Below are positions 1-8,952 of a stretch of 64,000 bases of DNA, piece after piece. Made by a program: the position numbers and the translations under genes. Source of the DNA: Methylocystis rosea (GTDB lineage Bacteria; Pseudomonadota; Alphaproteobacteria; Rhizobiales; Beijerinckiaceae). Position 1 is the stretch's first letter; each line of letters begins with the position of its first letter. The stretch spans positions 2,765,501 to 2,829,500 of the forward strand of contig NZ_CP034086.1 in NCBI RefSeq assembly GCF_003855495.1, written 5' to 3'. Under the pieces are notes generated by a model. It saw nothing but the letters and a program-made list of their open reading frames with translations, ran no database searches and was not told the origin of the DNA.

Positions 1-890
1 ACTTCCGCGGGCTGCAGCGCATTGACGATGAAGGTCGCGGCGTCCGCGGACCAGGGAATGATGTCGATGCGCTCGCCCTGCAGCTCGCCGACGACCGCCT
101 GAACGCGGGAGCCGCGCATGCCGACGCAGGCGCCGACCGGATCGATCGAGGAATCGCGCGACACCACAGCGATCTTGGCGCGCGAACCCGGATCACGCGC
201 CACCGACTTCACCTCGATCACGCCGTCATAGATCTCCGGCACTTCCTGCTTGAACAGCTTCGCCATGAATTGCGGATGGGTGCGCGAGAGGAAGATCTGC
301 GGGCCCCGCTGCTCGCGGCGCACATCGTAGACGTAGGCGCGGGCTCGATCGCCCGGGCGAAACATTTCGCGCGGGATCATCTCGTCGCGGCGGATAATGG
401 CTTCGCCGCGGCCAAGGTCGATGACGACATTGCCGTATTCGACGCGCTTGACCACCCCGTTGACGATTTCGCCGATGCGATCCTTGTATTCTTCATACTG
501 GCGGTCGCGCTCGGCCTCGCGCACTTTCTGCACGATGATCTGCTTTGCGGACTGCGCGGCGATGCGGCCGAAGTCGAAAGGCGGCAGCGTCTCCGAGATC
601 CAGTCGCCGGACTGCGCCGCCGGATTGCGCTTGCGCGCTTCGGCGAGCGAAATCTGCGTCGAGTCGTTTTCGACCTCGTCGACGACGAGCAGCAGCCGTG
701 AGAAGCGAACTTCGCCTGTCTTGGCGTTGATCTCGGCGCGCACCTCGGTTTCCTGGCCGTAGCGCGAGCGCGCCGCCTTCTGCAGCGCGTCCTCCATCGA
801 CGCGATGACGATCGAACGGTCGATCGACTTTTCGCGCGCGACGGCTTCGGCGATCTGCAAAATCTCAAGTCGGTTGGCGCTGACGGCCAT
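1..890 (-). CDS. nusA: Transcription termination/antitermination factor NusA (5' part)
   Basis: Translation from the ATG at 890 begins MAVSANRLEILQIAEAVARE and runs open to the window edge, so only the N-terminal ~296 residues are seen. The N-terminal RNA-polymerase-binding domain (about residues 1-130) is followed by an S1 domain (about 135-200) and the start of the KH region, with GACVGMRGSRVQAVVGEL as the KH1 motif. NusA binds RNA polymerase and modulates pausing, termination and antitermination. The gene starts 2 bp after the rimP stop, the conserved rimP-nusA(-infB) order, so it is very probably co-transcribed with rimP from the promoter and leader near 1.7 kb. The C-terminus and infB would lie outside the window. 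Confidence 0.97.
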   Translation of the reverse strand, partial: MAVSANRLEILQIAEAVAREKSIDRSIVIASMEDALQKAARSRYGQETEVRAEINAKTGEVRFSRLLLVVDEVENDSTQISLAEARKRNPAAQSGDWISETLPPFDFGRIAAQSAKQIIVQKVREAERDRQYEEYKDRIGEIVNGVVKRVEYGNVVIDLGRGEAIIRRDEMIPREMFRPGDRARAYVYDVRREQRGPQIFLSRTHPQFMAKLFKQEVPEIYDGVIEVKSVARDPGSRAKIAVVSRDSSIDPVGACVGMRGSRVQAVVGELQGERIDIIPWSADAATFIVNALQPAE

Positions 891-892
891 TG

Positions 893-1648
893 TTAGTCTC
901 CCCTCGAACGGCCGGAGGGCTTTGGTTTGCCGCCGGCCTTCTTGAACTGGGTTTGCACGCCGGCCGGAGCCAGCGGTTTTTGCTTCTGCTGCGCGGGACC
1001 GCGAAAGCGTCCCGGTCCACGGCGCGGACGCTCCTCCGCGTCCGCCTCCTCCTGCGTCTCTTCAGTCTGTTGGAGCTTTCCGGCCCGCAGCGACTCGCGA
1101 ATGAGCGACTCGGTCAGCACCAGCCGGCCTTCGTCGAGATCGGCGAGCGGCAGCGACACGGCTTTTTCTTCATCCGAGCGCGCGTCGGTGCGCTCCAGCG
1201 CGAGCGTCGCGCCTTGCCCCTCGCCTTCGACGCCGCGAATGATTCCGCGAAAACGCTTGCGTCCGCTCGCCACGGGATGGGTTAGTTCGATCTTCACCTC
1301 ATGACCGATGGCGCGATGAAAATCCGACAGACGCACCAGCGGACGATCGACGCCGGGAGAAGAAATCTCCAGGCGATATTCGCTGGCGATGAGATCGGCG
1401 ACGTCGAGTTCGGGCGACAGCGCCTGGCTCGCCGCCTCGCAATCATTAACGGTCATCGTTCCGTCCGGACGCTCCGCCATGATCTGCAGAATGGGTCCGT
1501 TCTGCTGCAAGAGCCGCACGCGCACGAGTCGGTAGCCCAACTGCCCCAGCACCGGCTCTACAAGATGCGCGACGCGCGCGGCGACGCCGGTCTCGCTGAT
1601 GAGACGCGGCTCGTCAAAGGTCGTGCTGGCGGCGGCGTTTTGCGTCAA
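893..1648 (-). CDS. rimP: Ribosome maturation factor RimP
   Basis: The product (251 aa from the chosen start) carries the RimP signature: [13 protein letters not shown], then [10 protein letters not shown], then [14 protein letters not shown], followed by the C-terminal SH3-like domain. RimP helps assemble the 30S subunit. The last ~70 residues are a basic, Gln/Pro/Gly-rich, low-complexity tail ([10 protein letters not shown] and similar), longer than in short RimP proteins such as that of E. coli but common in Rhizobiales. I prefer the TTG at 1648 because AAGGA lies about 7 bp upstream and homologues usually begin just before the PRLI segment. A TTG at 1678 is also open and would add 10 residues. 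nusA follows 2 bp downstream. Confidence 0.93.
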   Translation of the reverse strand: MTQNAAASTTFDEPRLISETGVAARVAHLVEPVLGQLGYRLVRVRLLQQNGPILQIMAERPDGTMTVNDCEAASQALSPELDVADLIASEYRLEISSPGVDRPLVRLSDFHRAIGHEVKIELTHPVASGRKRFRGIIRGVEGEGQGATLALERTDARSDEEKAVSLPLADLDEGRLVLTESLIRESLRAGKLQQTEETQEEADAEERPRRGPGRFRGPAQQKQKPLAPAGVQTQFKKAGGKPKPSGRSRGD

Positions 1649-1681
1649 GCGCTGTCCTTGAAGCTCTCGAACGATCAAAGC

Positions 1682-1712
1682 AAAAAGAGCGGGTCCCCGG
1701 AGGGCCCCACTC
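1682..1712 (-). terminator. Intrinsic terminator-like hairpin in the rimP-nusA leader
   Basis: On the minus strand the segment 1712-1687 folds into a stem of about 11 pairs (GAGTGGGG against CCCGCTC outside, CCC against GGG inside, with one mismatch). It is followed directly by a run of five T at 1686-1682. It ends 34 bp before the likely rimP start. No minus-strand gene lies upstream within the window that it could terminate, so it looks like an attenuator of the rimP-nusA transcript. A second perfect hairpin, 7 bp with a six-base loop, lies just upstream at 1721-1740. Confidence 0.6.
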
Positions 1713-1761
1713 TCAATCGGCGATCATCCGAGAATGATCGTTATGAGATGAAGATCGTCCC

Positions 1762-1790
1762 TATATGGCAGGGGAAGGGCAAAAAATCAA
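1762..1790 (-). promoter_or_regulatory. Candidate housekeeping promoter for rimP-nusA
   Basis: Reading the minus strand, TTGATT (1790-1785) and CATATA (1767-1762) are separated by 17 bp. This is a reasonable -35/-10 pair for an alphaproteobacterial vegetative promoter. Transcription would start near 1755 and pass through the two leader hairpins before rimP. The call rests on motif and position only. Confidence 0.4.
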
Positions 1791-2237
1791 GAAATCTTGA
1801 AACCAGCCGCTCAGCCGATCATCGCCCCGAGGGAGGTTAGAGTCCGAGCCGATGTCAATATTCCCGTTCCGGCCGATGAATTCGTTCTTTACTGCTATTT
1901 TGACTGGGAGCCCGCATATAAATGCAGTAAACGCGAGAGCCTGCCCTGCCGCATCCAGTGGTTGGCGTCGCGCCGCGTTCCGTCTCGGCTCGACCAATCG
2001 CCGCACGAGATGCGTAATAAGGACCCGCGCATTGCGGCCGCTGAATTCACATCAAATTTTGCGAGAATCGCACGAAAGCGCGCGTGTTGACCTCGCGGCG
2101 ATGCGCCCATAGTTTCCCGCCGGGTCTGACGTAATTCTTTTGTTCCGGTCGTTCGGGCGCGGCCGCCAAATGCGACATTGTGGAGATTATTATCGAAGCG
2201 CGTTCGTTTTCCGACGCTGGAATCGTCGCCGACTCTC
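1791..2237. other. Intergenic region without a convincing gene
   Basis: This is the divergent gap between the rimP promoter and the GT2 glycosyltransferase. Reading frames on both strands here lack ribosome sites, family motifs and the third-position G/C bias of neighbouring genes. It is somewhat AT-richer than its surroundings and presumably holds the promoter of the glycosyltransferase gene, but I cannot place one with confidence. No tRNA (such as the initiator tRNA found upstream of rimP in enterobacteria) is visible. Confidence 0.5.
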
Positions 2238-4205
2238 ATGCTTTGCGCGCTTGCGCCACAGGGGGGCGCTGAATTGCCGCCGTCAGACGCCGCGAGCGAC
2301 CCCATTTCCATGGAGCCCGCGCGCGACGTTCGGCGCGAGCAAGACGGCTTCCTTGCGCTGTCGCAGGAGCCATGGCTGCGCTTTTGCGGCTTGAAGGGAT
2401 TTCCGCCTGGCCGATTCGTCGAACTTCGCTATGCGGCGAGCGTCTATGACGCGCCGGTGCGGCCGATCCTGCGATTTTGGATTGGCGAGGAATTCAAAGA
2501 GCACATTCTGCCATCGCCTTGCGAAGGCGTGGCGCTTTGGATCGGGCGCGTTCCGTGCGAGACGACCGCGGTCTGGATCAGCCCGACCAATCGTTCCGGG
2601 GCCTTCAGCTTCCGCATATTGGGCGCGCGGCCGCTGGGCCGCATCGAGGCGCTGCGCAAAGCATCCGCGGCGCCCAAGCGTCTGTTCTTCGCGCTGTCGG
2701 CCGATATGGTCGGACTCACCGAGGAAGCGGAGCTCAACTGGCGCTGGGCGCTCGGCGCCGCGCCGATGTCCACTTACCCGTCCTGGCGCGCCGCGCGAAC
2801 GCGCGAGAGCGACCCCGACTTCGACCGGCCTCGGAGCGAATGGGCAAAGGCGCCGAAAGTCGTCGCGCTGGTCGACGCCCGCGGCGCGTCGCCGCGCGAC
2901 ATTGAAACGACGCGCGAGAGCGTCGCGGCACAAACCTATCCGCACTGCGCCGTCTTTACGAAGACAGACGGGGCGCAGCTCGACGCGCGCGATCTCGTGC
3001 TGCCGCTTATCGCCGGAGATCGTCTGGCGCCCGACGCCTGCGCCTGCTTTGTCGAACATTTCGCCCGCCATCCGCAGCACGCCATCGCCTATGCGGATGA
3101 AACCGTCGGCGAAGGCGACGCCTTGCGCCCGATCTACAAACCCGGCTGGAGCCCGACGCTTCATCGTTTTGAAAATTATGTCGGCCGCGCCGCCTGCGTT
3201 CGCGCAAGCCTCCTGGCGGGCGAATCCGGCTGGATCGAAGCCGGCGCCGACGCACTGATCGACCGGCTGCTGTCACGCGCGGGAAACGACGTCGTCGGCG
3301 CGGTGCGCCGGCCATTGTTTCGCCTTGCGCGGGCGGCGAGCGGGCGGCGAACGACGATCGACGCTGTATTCCGCAGTCCGCCGCCTGCGGTGACTGTCGT
3401 CATTCCGACGCGCGACCGCATCGATCTGCTCGCGCCCTGCCTCGACAGCCTGCTGCGCAAGAGTCTCTATCCTCAATTCGACGTCATTGTGGTCGACAAT
3501 GACAGCGTCGAGCCGCGCACGCAGGCGCTGCTGCATGGGCTGCAAGCGCAGGACCCCCGGCTCAAGGTCCTGCGCAAGTCAGGCGCCTTCAATTTCTCCG
3601 CCCTGTGCAACGCCGGCGCGGTCGCCGGGCGCGGCGACTACCTGATTTTTCTCAACAACGACACAGAAGTGGTGACGCCGGACTGGATCGAACGGCTGCT
3701 CTTTTTTGCGTCGGCGCCGGATGTCGGCGCCGTGGGCGCGAAGTTGCTTTATCCCGGCGGCCGCGTTCAGCACGTCGGCGTCGTGCTCGGCATGGGCGGC
3801 GTCGCAGGCCATTTCGGCGCCGGCGTGAACGAAGACGATCGCGGGTGGATGAGCCGAAATGTCTTGCCGCACGACGTCTCGGCGGTGACCGGCGCCTGCA
3901 TGATGATCGAACGAGACAAATTCGACGCCGTCGGAGGCTTCGATGAAATCAATCTTCCCGTCGAGTTGAACGACGTCGACTTATGCCTGCGATTGGCGGC
4001 GCGCGGCTGGCGCACGATCTGCCACACGCAGACGCTTCTAATCCATCGTCAGTCGGCGAGCCGCGGCGGCGGCGCGCTTCGTCTGCAGCGCGTCTACGAG
4101 ACCGAGCGCCGCGCGTTTTACGAACGCTGGCGCGCCGTCATTCGCGACGATCCGCATTTCCATCCCGGGCTGTCTCTTTACGCCAATAGCGAAGCTTTAC
4201 CGTGA
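2238..4205 (+). CDS. Family 2 glycosyltransferase with N-terminal extension
   Basis: The C-terminal half is a GT-A fold family 2 glycosyltransferase. PAVTVVIPTRDRIDLLAPCL starts near residue 383, VIVVDNDS follows, and the DXD-like FLNNDTEV lies near residue 470. GACMMIERDKFDAVGGFDE and LNDVDLCLRLAARGWR are the acceptor-side motifs of rhamnosyltransferase-like GT2 enzymes. The first ~370 residues are not recognised; they may include a second, degenerate GT-like domain (VALVDARGASPRDIETTRES). The enzyme is expected to act at the cytoplasmic face on a surface polysaccharide, matching the export and rhamnose genes downstream. The start is uncertain: ATG at 2238 is used, ATG at 2310 and TTG at 2178 are in frame, and none has a good ribosome site. 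Confidence 0.85.
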   Translation: MLCALAPQGGAELPPSDAASDPISMEPARDVRREQDGFLALSQEPWLRFCGLKGFPPGRFVELRYAASVYDAPVRPILRFWIGEEFKEHILPSPCEGVALWIGRVPCETTAVWISPTNRSGAFSFRILGARPLGRIEALRKASAAPKRLFFALSADMVGLTEEAELNWRWALGAAPMSTYPSWRAARTRESDPDFDRPRSEWAKAPKVVALVDARGASPRDIETTRESVAAQTYPHCAVFTKTDGAQLDARDLVLPLIAGDRLAPDACACFVEHFARHPQHAIAYADETVGEGDALRPIYKPGWSPTLHRFENYVGRAACVRASLLAGESGWIEAGADALIDRLLSRAGNDVVGAVRRPLFRLARAASGRRTTIDAVFRSPPPAVTVVIPTRDRIDLLAPCLDSLLRKSLYPQFDVIVVDNDSVEPRTQALLHGLQAQDPRLKVLRKSGAFNFSALCNAGAVAGRGDYLIFLNNDTEVVTPDWIERLLFFASAPDVGAVGAKLLYPGGRVQHVGVVLGMGGVAGHFGAGVNEDDRGWMSRNVLPHDVSAVTGACMMIERDKFDAVGGFDEINLPVELNDVDLCLRLAARGWRTICHTQTLLIHRQSASRGGGALRLQRVYETERRAFYERWRAVIRDDPHFHPGLSLYANSEALP

Positions 4206-4337
4206 CGTTAGTCGCTTGCGCCGGGGGCCCGACCCGCTTAATTTGCGGCGCGGGAAGACTGTCTGCTCCGCCCGAACGATAGGGCCGCCAGGGACCGACG
4301 CCGCGTCAACGCGCTTAGGCGATTCAGCCTCAGTTAA

Positions 4338-4352
4338 CATGCGTAGCGCATG
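4338..4352. repeat. Short perfect inverted repeat upstream of the kpsE-like gene
   Basis: CATGCG-TAG-CGCATG is a perfect 6 bp dyad with a 3 bp spacer, 25 bp before the ATG of the export gene at 4377. It could be an operator or a small leader hairpin; nothing else distinguishes these. Confidence 0.3.
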
Positions 4353-4376
4353 AACAGGTCAGCGACTTGAGGGTAG

Positions 4377-5681
4377 ATGAGCACGCATAGGGCTCCGAGA
4401 CCGCCTAAACTGTCAGAAGTGATCGCCACCGCGCAGAACGTGGCGCGTTTCTCGTCGACCAAGGCGGTGGAAATTCTCGCGCCGCTGACGACGAAGGACG
4501 CCGCGAGCCGCCTGCCGACGCTGATTCGCGAAAGCTTCGAGGGCATGGCGGAAAAACTGGCGACCGCCAGGGCGGACGCGGGCGGCGGGCTGCTCGGACG
4601 CAGCTTTATCTTCGCCGTTGTTCTGCCTACTTTTCTGTTCTGGCTTTACGCCTGCTTCTGGCAGTCGGAGCGCTACGTCGCTGAGACCCGGCTGACCGTG
4701 CGCGCTCAACATGAAAAAAAGTCGGGGACCGACGCGGCGTCAATGATCACCAAGCTGACGGGCGGGGGCGCCAATACGTCCTCGCAGGACGCCTTCATGG
4801 TGCTCAATTACGTAAAAAGCCGCGCCATCGTCGCTGACCTCGGCGGCCGCGACTACATGGAGAAAAAGTTTGCGGGCTCCGGCGTCGACTATTTTTCACG
4901 GCTCGGCAGAAACGCCAACGCCGAAGAAGTCTGGAAATATTGGCTGAGTCATATTTCGGCCAGCGTCGACACCCTTTCCGGCATTTTGACCGTGCGCACC
5001 GACGCATTCCAACCCAAGGACGCGCTCGACGTCGCGCGCGATATCGTCAGGCTCAGCGAGGAACTCGTCAACAAGATCACCGTGCGCAATCGCACCGACG
5101 CATTGAGCCGCGCCGAGCTCGAAGTGACGCTGTCCCGTCAGATGCTCGCCGACGCGCGCGAGAAGACGCTTCAGTTCCGCAACAAGAACGTCATCATCGA
5201 CCCGGGTTCGCGCGCCACCAGTATTGGCGAACTGTTGGGCAAGCTCACGATGGAGCGCATGGATATCGTCAACGCGCTTTCGACATTTTCTTCGTCGCTC
5301 TCCAGCGATGCGCCCAGCCAACGGCTGCAACGCACGCGTCTTGCCGCGATCGACCAGCAGATCGCGGAGCTCAAGAAGAAGCTTACGGACCCGCAGGGCG
5401 CCGACGCCGTTTCCTCGCAGATCGCGTCCTATGAGCGCCTGAAGCTCGACGAGCAATTCGCTGAAAGGCTCTACTCGATCGCGCAGACCTCCTACCATCA
5501 CGCGCGGCAGGAACTTGCAAAACAGCAGCTCTATCTCCTTACGATCGTCGAGCCGACGTTGCCGGAATCTGCGAGTTACCCGAAAGCCGCGGCGAACACC
5601 ATCCTGCTGTTTTGCGCGCTGGTCGTCGCCTGGGCGGCGATTTCGCTGATCATCGCGAGCATCGACGATCACATGGTTTGA
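4377..5681 (+). CDS. Capsule polysaccharide export inner-membrane protein, KpsE/CtrB-like (copy 1)
   Basis: This 434-aa protein has the polysaccharide co-polymerase architecture: a cytoplasmic N-terminus, a membrane segment near residues 75-95 (FIFAVVLPTFLFWLYACFW), a long periplasmic part with coiled-coil stretches (about 230-390), and a C-terminal membrane segment (LLFCALVVAWAAISLIIASI). The motifs SGVDYFSRLG and SGILTVRTDAFQPKDA are typical of the KpsE/CtrB/BexC family, which bridges the ABC transporter and the outer-membrane exporter in group 2 capsule export. The ATG at 4377 follows GAGGGTAG. A paralogue of the same layout lies on the other strand at 6810-8111. The last 13 bp overlap the convergent gene 5669-6748. 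Confidence 0.85.
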   Translation: MSTHRAPRPPKLSEVIATAQNVARFSSTKAVEILAPLTTKDAASRLPTLIRESFEGMAEKLATARADAGGGLLGRSFIFAVVLPTFLFWLYACFWQSERYVAETRLTVRAQHEKKSGTDAASMITKLTGGGANTSSQDAFMVLNYVKSRAIVADLGGRDYMEKKFAGSGVDYFSRLGRNANAEEVWKYWLSHISASVDTLSGILTVRTDAFQPKDALDVARDIVRLSEELVNKITVRNRTDALSRAELEVTLSRQMLADAREKTLQFRNKNVIIDPGSRATSIGELLGKLTMERMDIVNALSTFSSSLSSDAPSQRLQRTRLAAIDQQIAELKKKLTDPQGADAVSSQIASYERLKLDEQFAERLYSIAQTSYHHARQELAKQQLYLLTIVEPTLPESASYPKAAANTILLFCALVVAWAAISLIIASIDDHMV

Positions 5682-6748
5682 GTGTCCCGCGCGACGACGT
5701 CGGCGTCATCGGAGAGCGCGGAAAGGACCGATTCCTCGGCGAAGGAATAGAGCGCCAAATCGGCTTCAAGAAGGTCCGCGACGAGGCTGATGCGCGACAG
5801 CCGATCGGCCAGCGCGCTGATCGAAGGATGCACCACCGGTTCATAATCGCCGGTGAGATCGTGACCGAGGATGCCGGCAAGCAGCGCGCTGAAATCACGA
5901 AAGCGGCTGCGCACGCCCACGAGCTCCATCGACGCCAGGTTCTCGAGCGCGGCCGGGACGTGACGGCGCTCCGGCGTCTCGCCAGGGATGCAGCCGAACA
6001 TTCGCGTCATCGGGCTAATGAGCGCCTCACGCTCCTCATCGGTAACATTCCGGAATTTCGCAAGGATGCCTTTCGGATCTTCGAGCGGCAGGTCGCGAAC
6101 AAAATCGGTCAACGCCGTCAGCCCGGTGAAGAGCAGCGGCAGCATATGCGTCGAATCCGACTTCTGGATCAGGCTGAGGATCACCAGTCGCTGCGCCAGC
6201 TCCTCGAAGGGGTCGCTCAACAGCGCCGCTGTAGTGAATTTCGCATTGGAAAGGAAATGCGCGTAACGCGGGAAGCTCGAGCGCCCCGACATGAAGATTG
6301 ATTTGTTGAAACTGTTGTTAATGAGCACGAGCATGGTCTCGAATGCGTAGCGCTCGGTCGACGGGTAGGTGAGCGTGAACAGATTTCTCGACCGTCCGCC
6401 CAATTTCTCGATGGGGCGAATCGAACCGTCGAACAGAAAAAATTTGCGCTCGATGTGCCGTCCCTTCTTGAATCGCCGGTAGATCAGAATTCCGGTGTCG
6501 GCTTCGAGCAGTTCGATATCCTCAACGCCCGGCAACCCCTGGATCATCTTGTCGTCGATCAGAAAGCCAACGAGACCGGTGGCGTGAACGCCGAGGTCGC
6601 GCACGTCCGGACGCTGAATGGTCGCCGAGATTTCAATGTCTTCTTCTCCCGGTCGGCGGACCAGGATCTTCGGAACGGCGGAAGGATTATCCGGCGCGAG
6701 CCAGCCATGAATGGCGGCGCCGTCGTCGGCGTCAATATTGAAAAACAC
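5669..6748 (-). CDS. Unknown protein of the polysaccharide cluster
   Basis: This 359-aa protein has no signal peptide or membrane segment. The first ~100 residues look all-beta (DDGAAIHGWLAPDNPSAVPK, IEISATIQRPDVRDLGVHAT, GVEDIELLEADTGILIYRR). The rest is helical, with conserved-looking aromatic and charged residues (YPSTERYAFETMLVLINNSF, SGRSSFPRYAHFLS). I do not recognise the family; its position between two KpsE-like genes suggests a role in polysaccharide synthesis, modification or regulation, which is inference only. It starts with ATG at 6748 and is followed on the same strand by nothing; its end overlaps copy 1 of the export gene tail to tail by 13 bp. Upstream on the same strand are copy 2 and the ATPase, so the order of transcription is ATPase, export protein, this gene. 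Confidence 0.75.
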   Translation of the reverse strand: MFFNIDADDGAAIHGWLAPDNPSAVPKILVRRPGEEDIEISATIQRPDVRDLGVHATGLVGFLIDDKMIQGLPGVEDIELLEADTGILIYRRFKKGRHIERKFFLFDGSIRPIEKLGGRSRNLFTLTYPSTERYAFETMLVLINNSFNKSIFMSGRSSFPRYAHFLSNAKFTTAALLSDPFEELAQRLVILSLIQKSDSTHMLPLLFTGLTALTDFVRDLPLEDPKGILAKFRNVTDEEREALISPMTRMFGCIPGETPERRHVPAALENLASMELVGVRSRFRDFSALLAGILGHDLTGDYEPVVHPSISALADRLSRISLVADLLEADLALYSFAEESVLSALSDDADVVARDTQTM

Positions 6749-6809
6749 GATCGCTCCATCTCAACGGATAAGCGCCGCCGATCCGCCTTTCGGCCCCGCC
6801 GCCGCGCCG

Positions 6810-8111
6810 CTATTTGGCCATGTGATCGCGGACAAGGAAGGCCACGGCGACGAGCGCGAGCCAGCCGATCGTCGCCGGCGCGACAATAATGCCCCATTCG
6901 ATCCAGCGCCGGGGATAGAGAGATTTTTCCGCAAGCGTCGGGCGAAGGAAGGAGACGAGATAGGCGCGCTGCGTTTCGAGATCGACTCGGGCGTTTTCAA
7001 ACATCGATGCGGCGAGCGCGTATCTTTGCCGGGCGAGATCAAGCTCGATCTGATGCATGGAAAGCACGCCGGCACGCTGCGCCAGAGAGCCCTCCCCCCT
7101 CTCGCCGCCGCCAGCGATTTGCGTCGAATATTCGTCAATCTGGCTCTTGAGGCTCTGAACCCGCGCAGTGAGCAGGCGCGCTTGAGGCGAGTCCGACGTC
7201 GCCGAGTCGCTGTGCAGCGCCAGATCTTCCTGCGTCGCTGAGAGTTCAAGCCGAAGCGTGGTGATGAGCTTGTTGATCGCCTCCGCCGCAGCGGGCGCAT
7301 CGAGCACGCCCTCGGTATTGCGCGCGTCGCGCATGGAGCCCGTCGCATTCTTCAACTGTTCTTCGGCGCGCGTCAGTTCCGTGCGCGCCTGCGCCAGCGC
7401 ATCGCGCCTGGAGCGCGTTGACAGTTCGTTAACCAGCCGTTCCGAAAGTTCAGTGACGTTCTGCGCGATGGCGAGCGAATCGCGGGGCGTGAAGGCGCGC
7501 ACATTGATGGAAATGATGCCAGACATCATGTCGAGGCTCGCGTCGATCCGCCGCTTCCAGTATTTTTCCAACTCCTCAACCGAATCTTCCGGATCGAAAC
7601 TCGAAAAATAGTCGACTCCGGAACGCGAGAACATGGCGCGCAAGCCGACCTTCCGGTCGAGCGCTTCGATCATCGAGCGGCTGCGGATGAAATTGACGAG
7701 AACCTGCGCGTCCTGCATCTGCTGAGAGGCCTGCGAACCCATGGCGCCTCCGCTCAAGAGATCGAGACTCGACGCTTCGCCGGCGCGCAGCGCGAATTTG
7801 GTTTCGGTCACATATTGCTTGCTGGCGATCAGCCCCCAATAGATCGAGGCGACGAGGAACGGGGCAATGACGAAGGCGCCGAAGCTGGCGAGGACGCCGA
7901 GGCGGAACGCGCGGTCGCCGCGTCGCGCCTGGAAGCCGCCGCCCCCGGCGATGACGCTCGTCGGCGCGCGGGATTTGTTCGCGGCCCTGCGCAGCGCGCG
8001 CGAGATCGACTTCGCCTTAAAGCTAGCGTCTTGCGGGCTCAGCGGCCCCCGCTCGGGGTCAGCGAGCGCGACCGTGATCTCCGGTTGCTGGGCGTGAACG
8101 GCTTCAGGCAT
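6810..8111 (-). CDS. Capsule polysaccharide export inner-membrane protein, KpsE/CtrB-like (copy 2)
   Basis: This 433-aa protein has the same architecture as the copy at 4377-5681: a basic cytoplasmic N-terminus, a membrane segment near residues 75-98 (LGVLASFGAFVIAPFLVASI), the periplasmic motifs SGVDYFSSFDPEDSVEELEK and SGIISINVRAFTPRDSLAIA, a coiled coil around residues 240-300, and a C-terminal membrane segment. The ATG at 8111 is chosen because it overlaps the stop of the upstream ATPase gene by 8 bp, indicating translational coupling; a start at 8147 would lie deep inside that gene. It probably works with the ATPase at 8104-8757 in exporting a surface polysaccharide. Confidence 0.87.
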   Translation of the reverse strand: MPEAVHAQQPEITVALADPERGPLSPQDASFKAKSISRALRRAANKSRAPTSVIAGGGGFQARRGDRAFRLGVLASFGAFVIAPFLVASIYWGLIASKQYVTETKFALRAGEASSLDLLSGGAMGSQASQQMQDAQVLVNFIRSRSMIEALDRKVGLRAMFSRSGVDYFSSFDPEDSVEELEKYWKRRIDASLDMMSGIISINVRAFTPRDSLAIAQNVTELSERLVNELSTRSRRDALAQARTELTRAEEQLKNATGSMRDARNTEGVLDAPAAAEAINKLITTLRLELSATQEDLALHSDSATSDSPQARLLTARVQSLKSQIDEYSTQIAGGGERGEGSLAQRAGVLSMHQIELDLARQRYALAASMFENARVDLETQRAYLVSFLRPTLAEKSLYPRRWIEWGIIVAPATIGWLALVAVAFLVRDHMAK

Positions 8112-8757
8112 TGAGCTTCTTATAAAGTTCGATCGCGTCGTCGACACTGTTGAAGACGTGCATTCGCCCGCCCGCCAGCACCATGCCGCGATCGCAATAT
8201 TGCTGAATGGTCGTCATGGCGTGCGACACCATGATAACGTCCGCCGTTCGCCGGCGCTTGGAGAACTCCTCTTGGCACCGCGCAGCGAAGCGCGCGTCGC
8301 CAACGGCGGTGACCTCGTCGATGAGATAGCAGTCGAATTCGATCGAGAGCGACAGGCCAAAGGCGAGACGCGCCATCATGCCGGACGAATAGGTGCGAAT
8401 CGGGGCGTCGATATAGGCGCCAATCTCGGCAAAGTCCTCGACAAAGTCGATAACCTTGCGCGCGTCCTGTCCGTACACGCGCGCGACGAACTTCACGTTT
8501 TCGCGTCCGCTGAGCATCGGGTGCAACCCGCCGGAAAACCCCAGCGGCCAGGAGACGCGCGAGGAGCGCACGACCCGGCCGCCGTTGGGCAGCTCGGTGC
8601 CTGCCAGGAGGCGCATCAGAGTCGACTTTCCGGCCCCATTGACGCCGAGAATGCCGTAGCTGCGGCCAGCGGCGAAGTCGAGGCTGACATGATCGAGCAC
8701 GACCTTCCTGTGGCCGTGCGAGCGATAATATTTAAAGACATTGTCAAGCTTGATCAT
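8104..8757 (-). CDS. Polysaccharide ABC transporter ATP-binding protein, KpsT/CtrD-like
   Basis: This is a 217-aa ABC ATPase with Walker A GVNGAGKST (about residues 38-46), signature YSSGMMARL, Walker B CYLIDE and switch histidine in VSHAM. Its short length, the PLGFSGGLHPMLSGRENV segment and the YGQD segment place it with KpsT/CtrD/BexA, which energise export of group 2 capsules. The partner permease (KpsM/CtrC) and the outer-membrane exporter (KpsD/CtrA) are not in the window. It is transcribed with the KpsE-like copy 2 (8 bp overlap) and is divergent from the RgpF-type glycosyltransferase across a 195 bp gap. Confidence 0.92.
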   Translation of the reverse strand: MIKLDNVFKYYRSHGHRKVVLDHVSLDFAAGRSYGILGVNGAGKSTLMRLLAGTELPNGGRVVRSSRVSWPLGFSGGLHPMLSGRENVKFVARVYGQDARKVIDFVEDFAEIGAYIDAPIRTYSSGMMARLAFGLSLSIEFDCYLIDEVTAVGDARFAARCQEEFSKRRRTADVIMVSHAMTTIQQYCDRGMVLAGGRMHVFNSVDDAIELYKKLNA

Positions 8758-8952
8758 GATTCCCGAGCGGCGGACGGTGGTGTTCCGTCACGTTCCCCCG
8801 GCGCAGCCCCAAGCGCGCCGCGGGCCTTGGTTACGCCGAATTTTTGGCTAAGTCATGGCGAGACAAACGTTTTTCGTTTAAGCCGGAGACGGTTGAATTT
8901 TCGTAAATTTCCACCGCCCCGAATTGCCCAAGCTCGACTGGAAGGCGCCCGC

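Noticed and set aside
1713-2177. Initiator tRNA upstream of rimP, as in enterobacteria
   Set aside because: No cloverleaf or CCA-ended tRNA could be found on either strand.
1895-2311. 138-residue minus-strand frame upstream of rimP
   Set aside because: No ribosome site, no motif, no third-position G/C bias, and it overlaps the start region of the glycosyltransferase gene.
8158-8952. Possible 265-residue N-terminal extension of the RgpF-type glycosyltransferase
   Set aside because: The frame is open, but it runs antisense through the ATPase gene and has no family resemblance. The ATG at 8953 gives a normal start.
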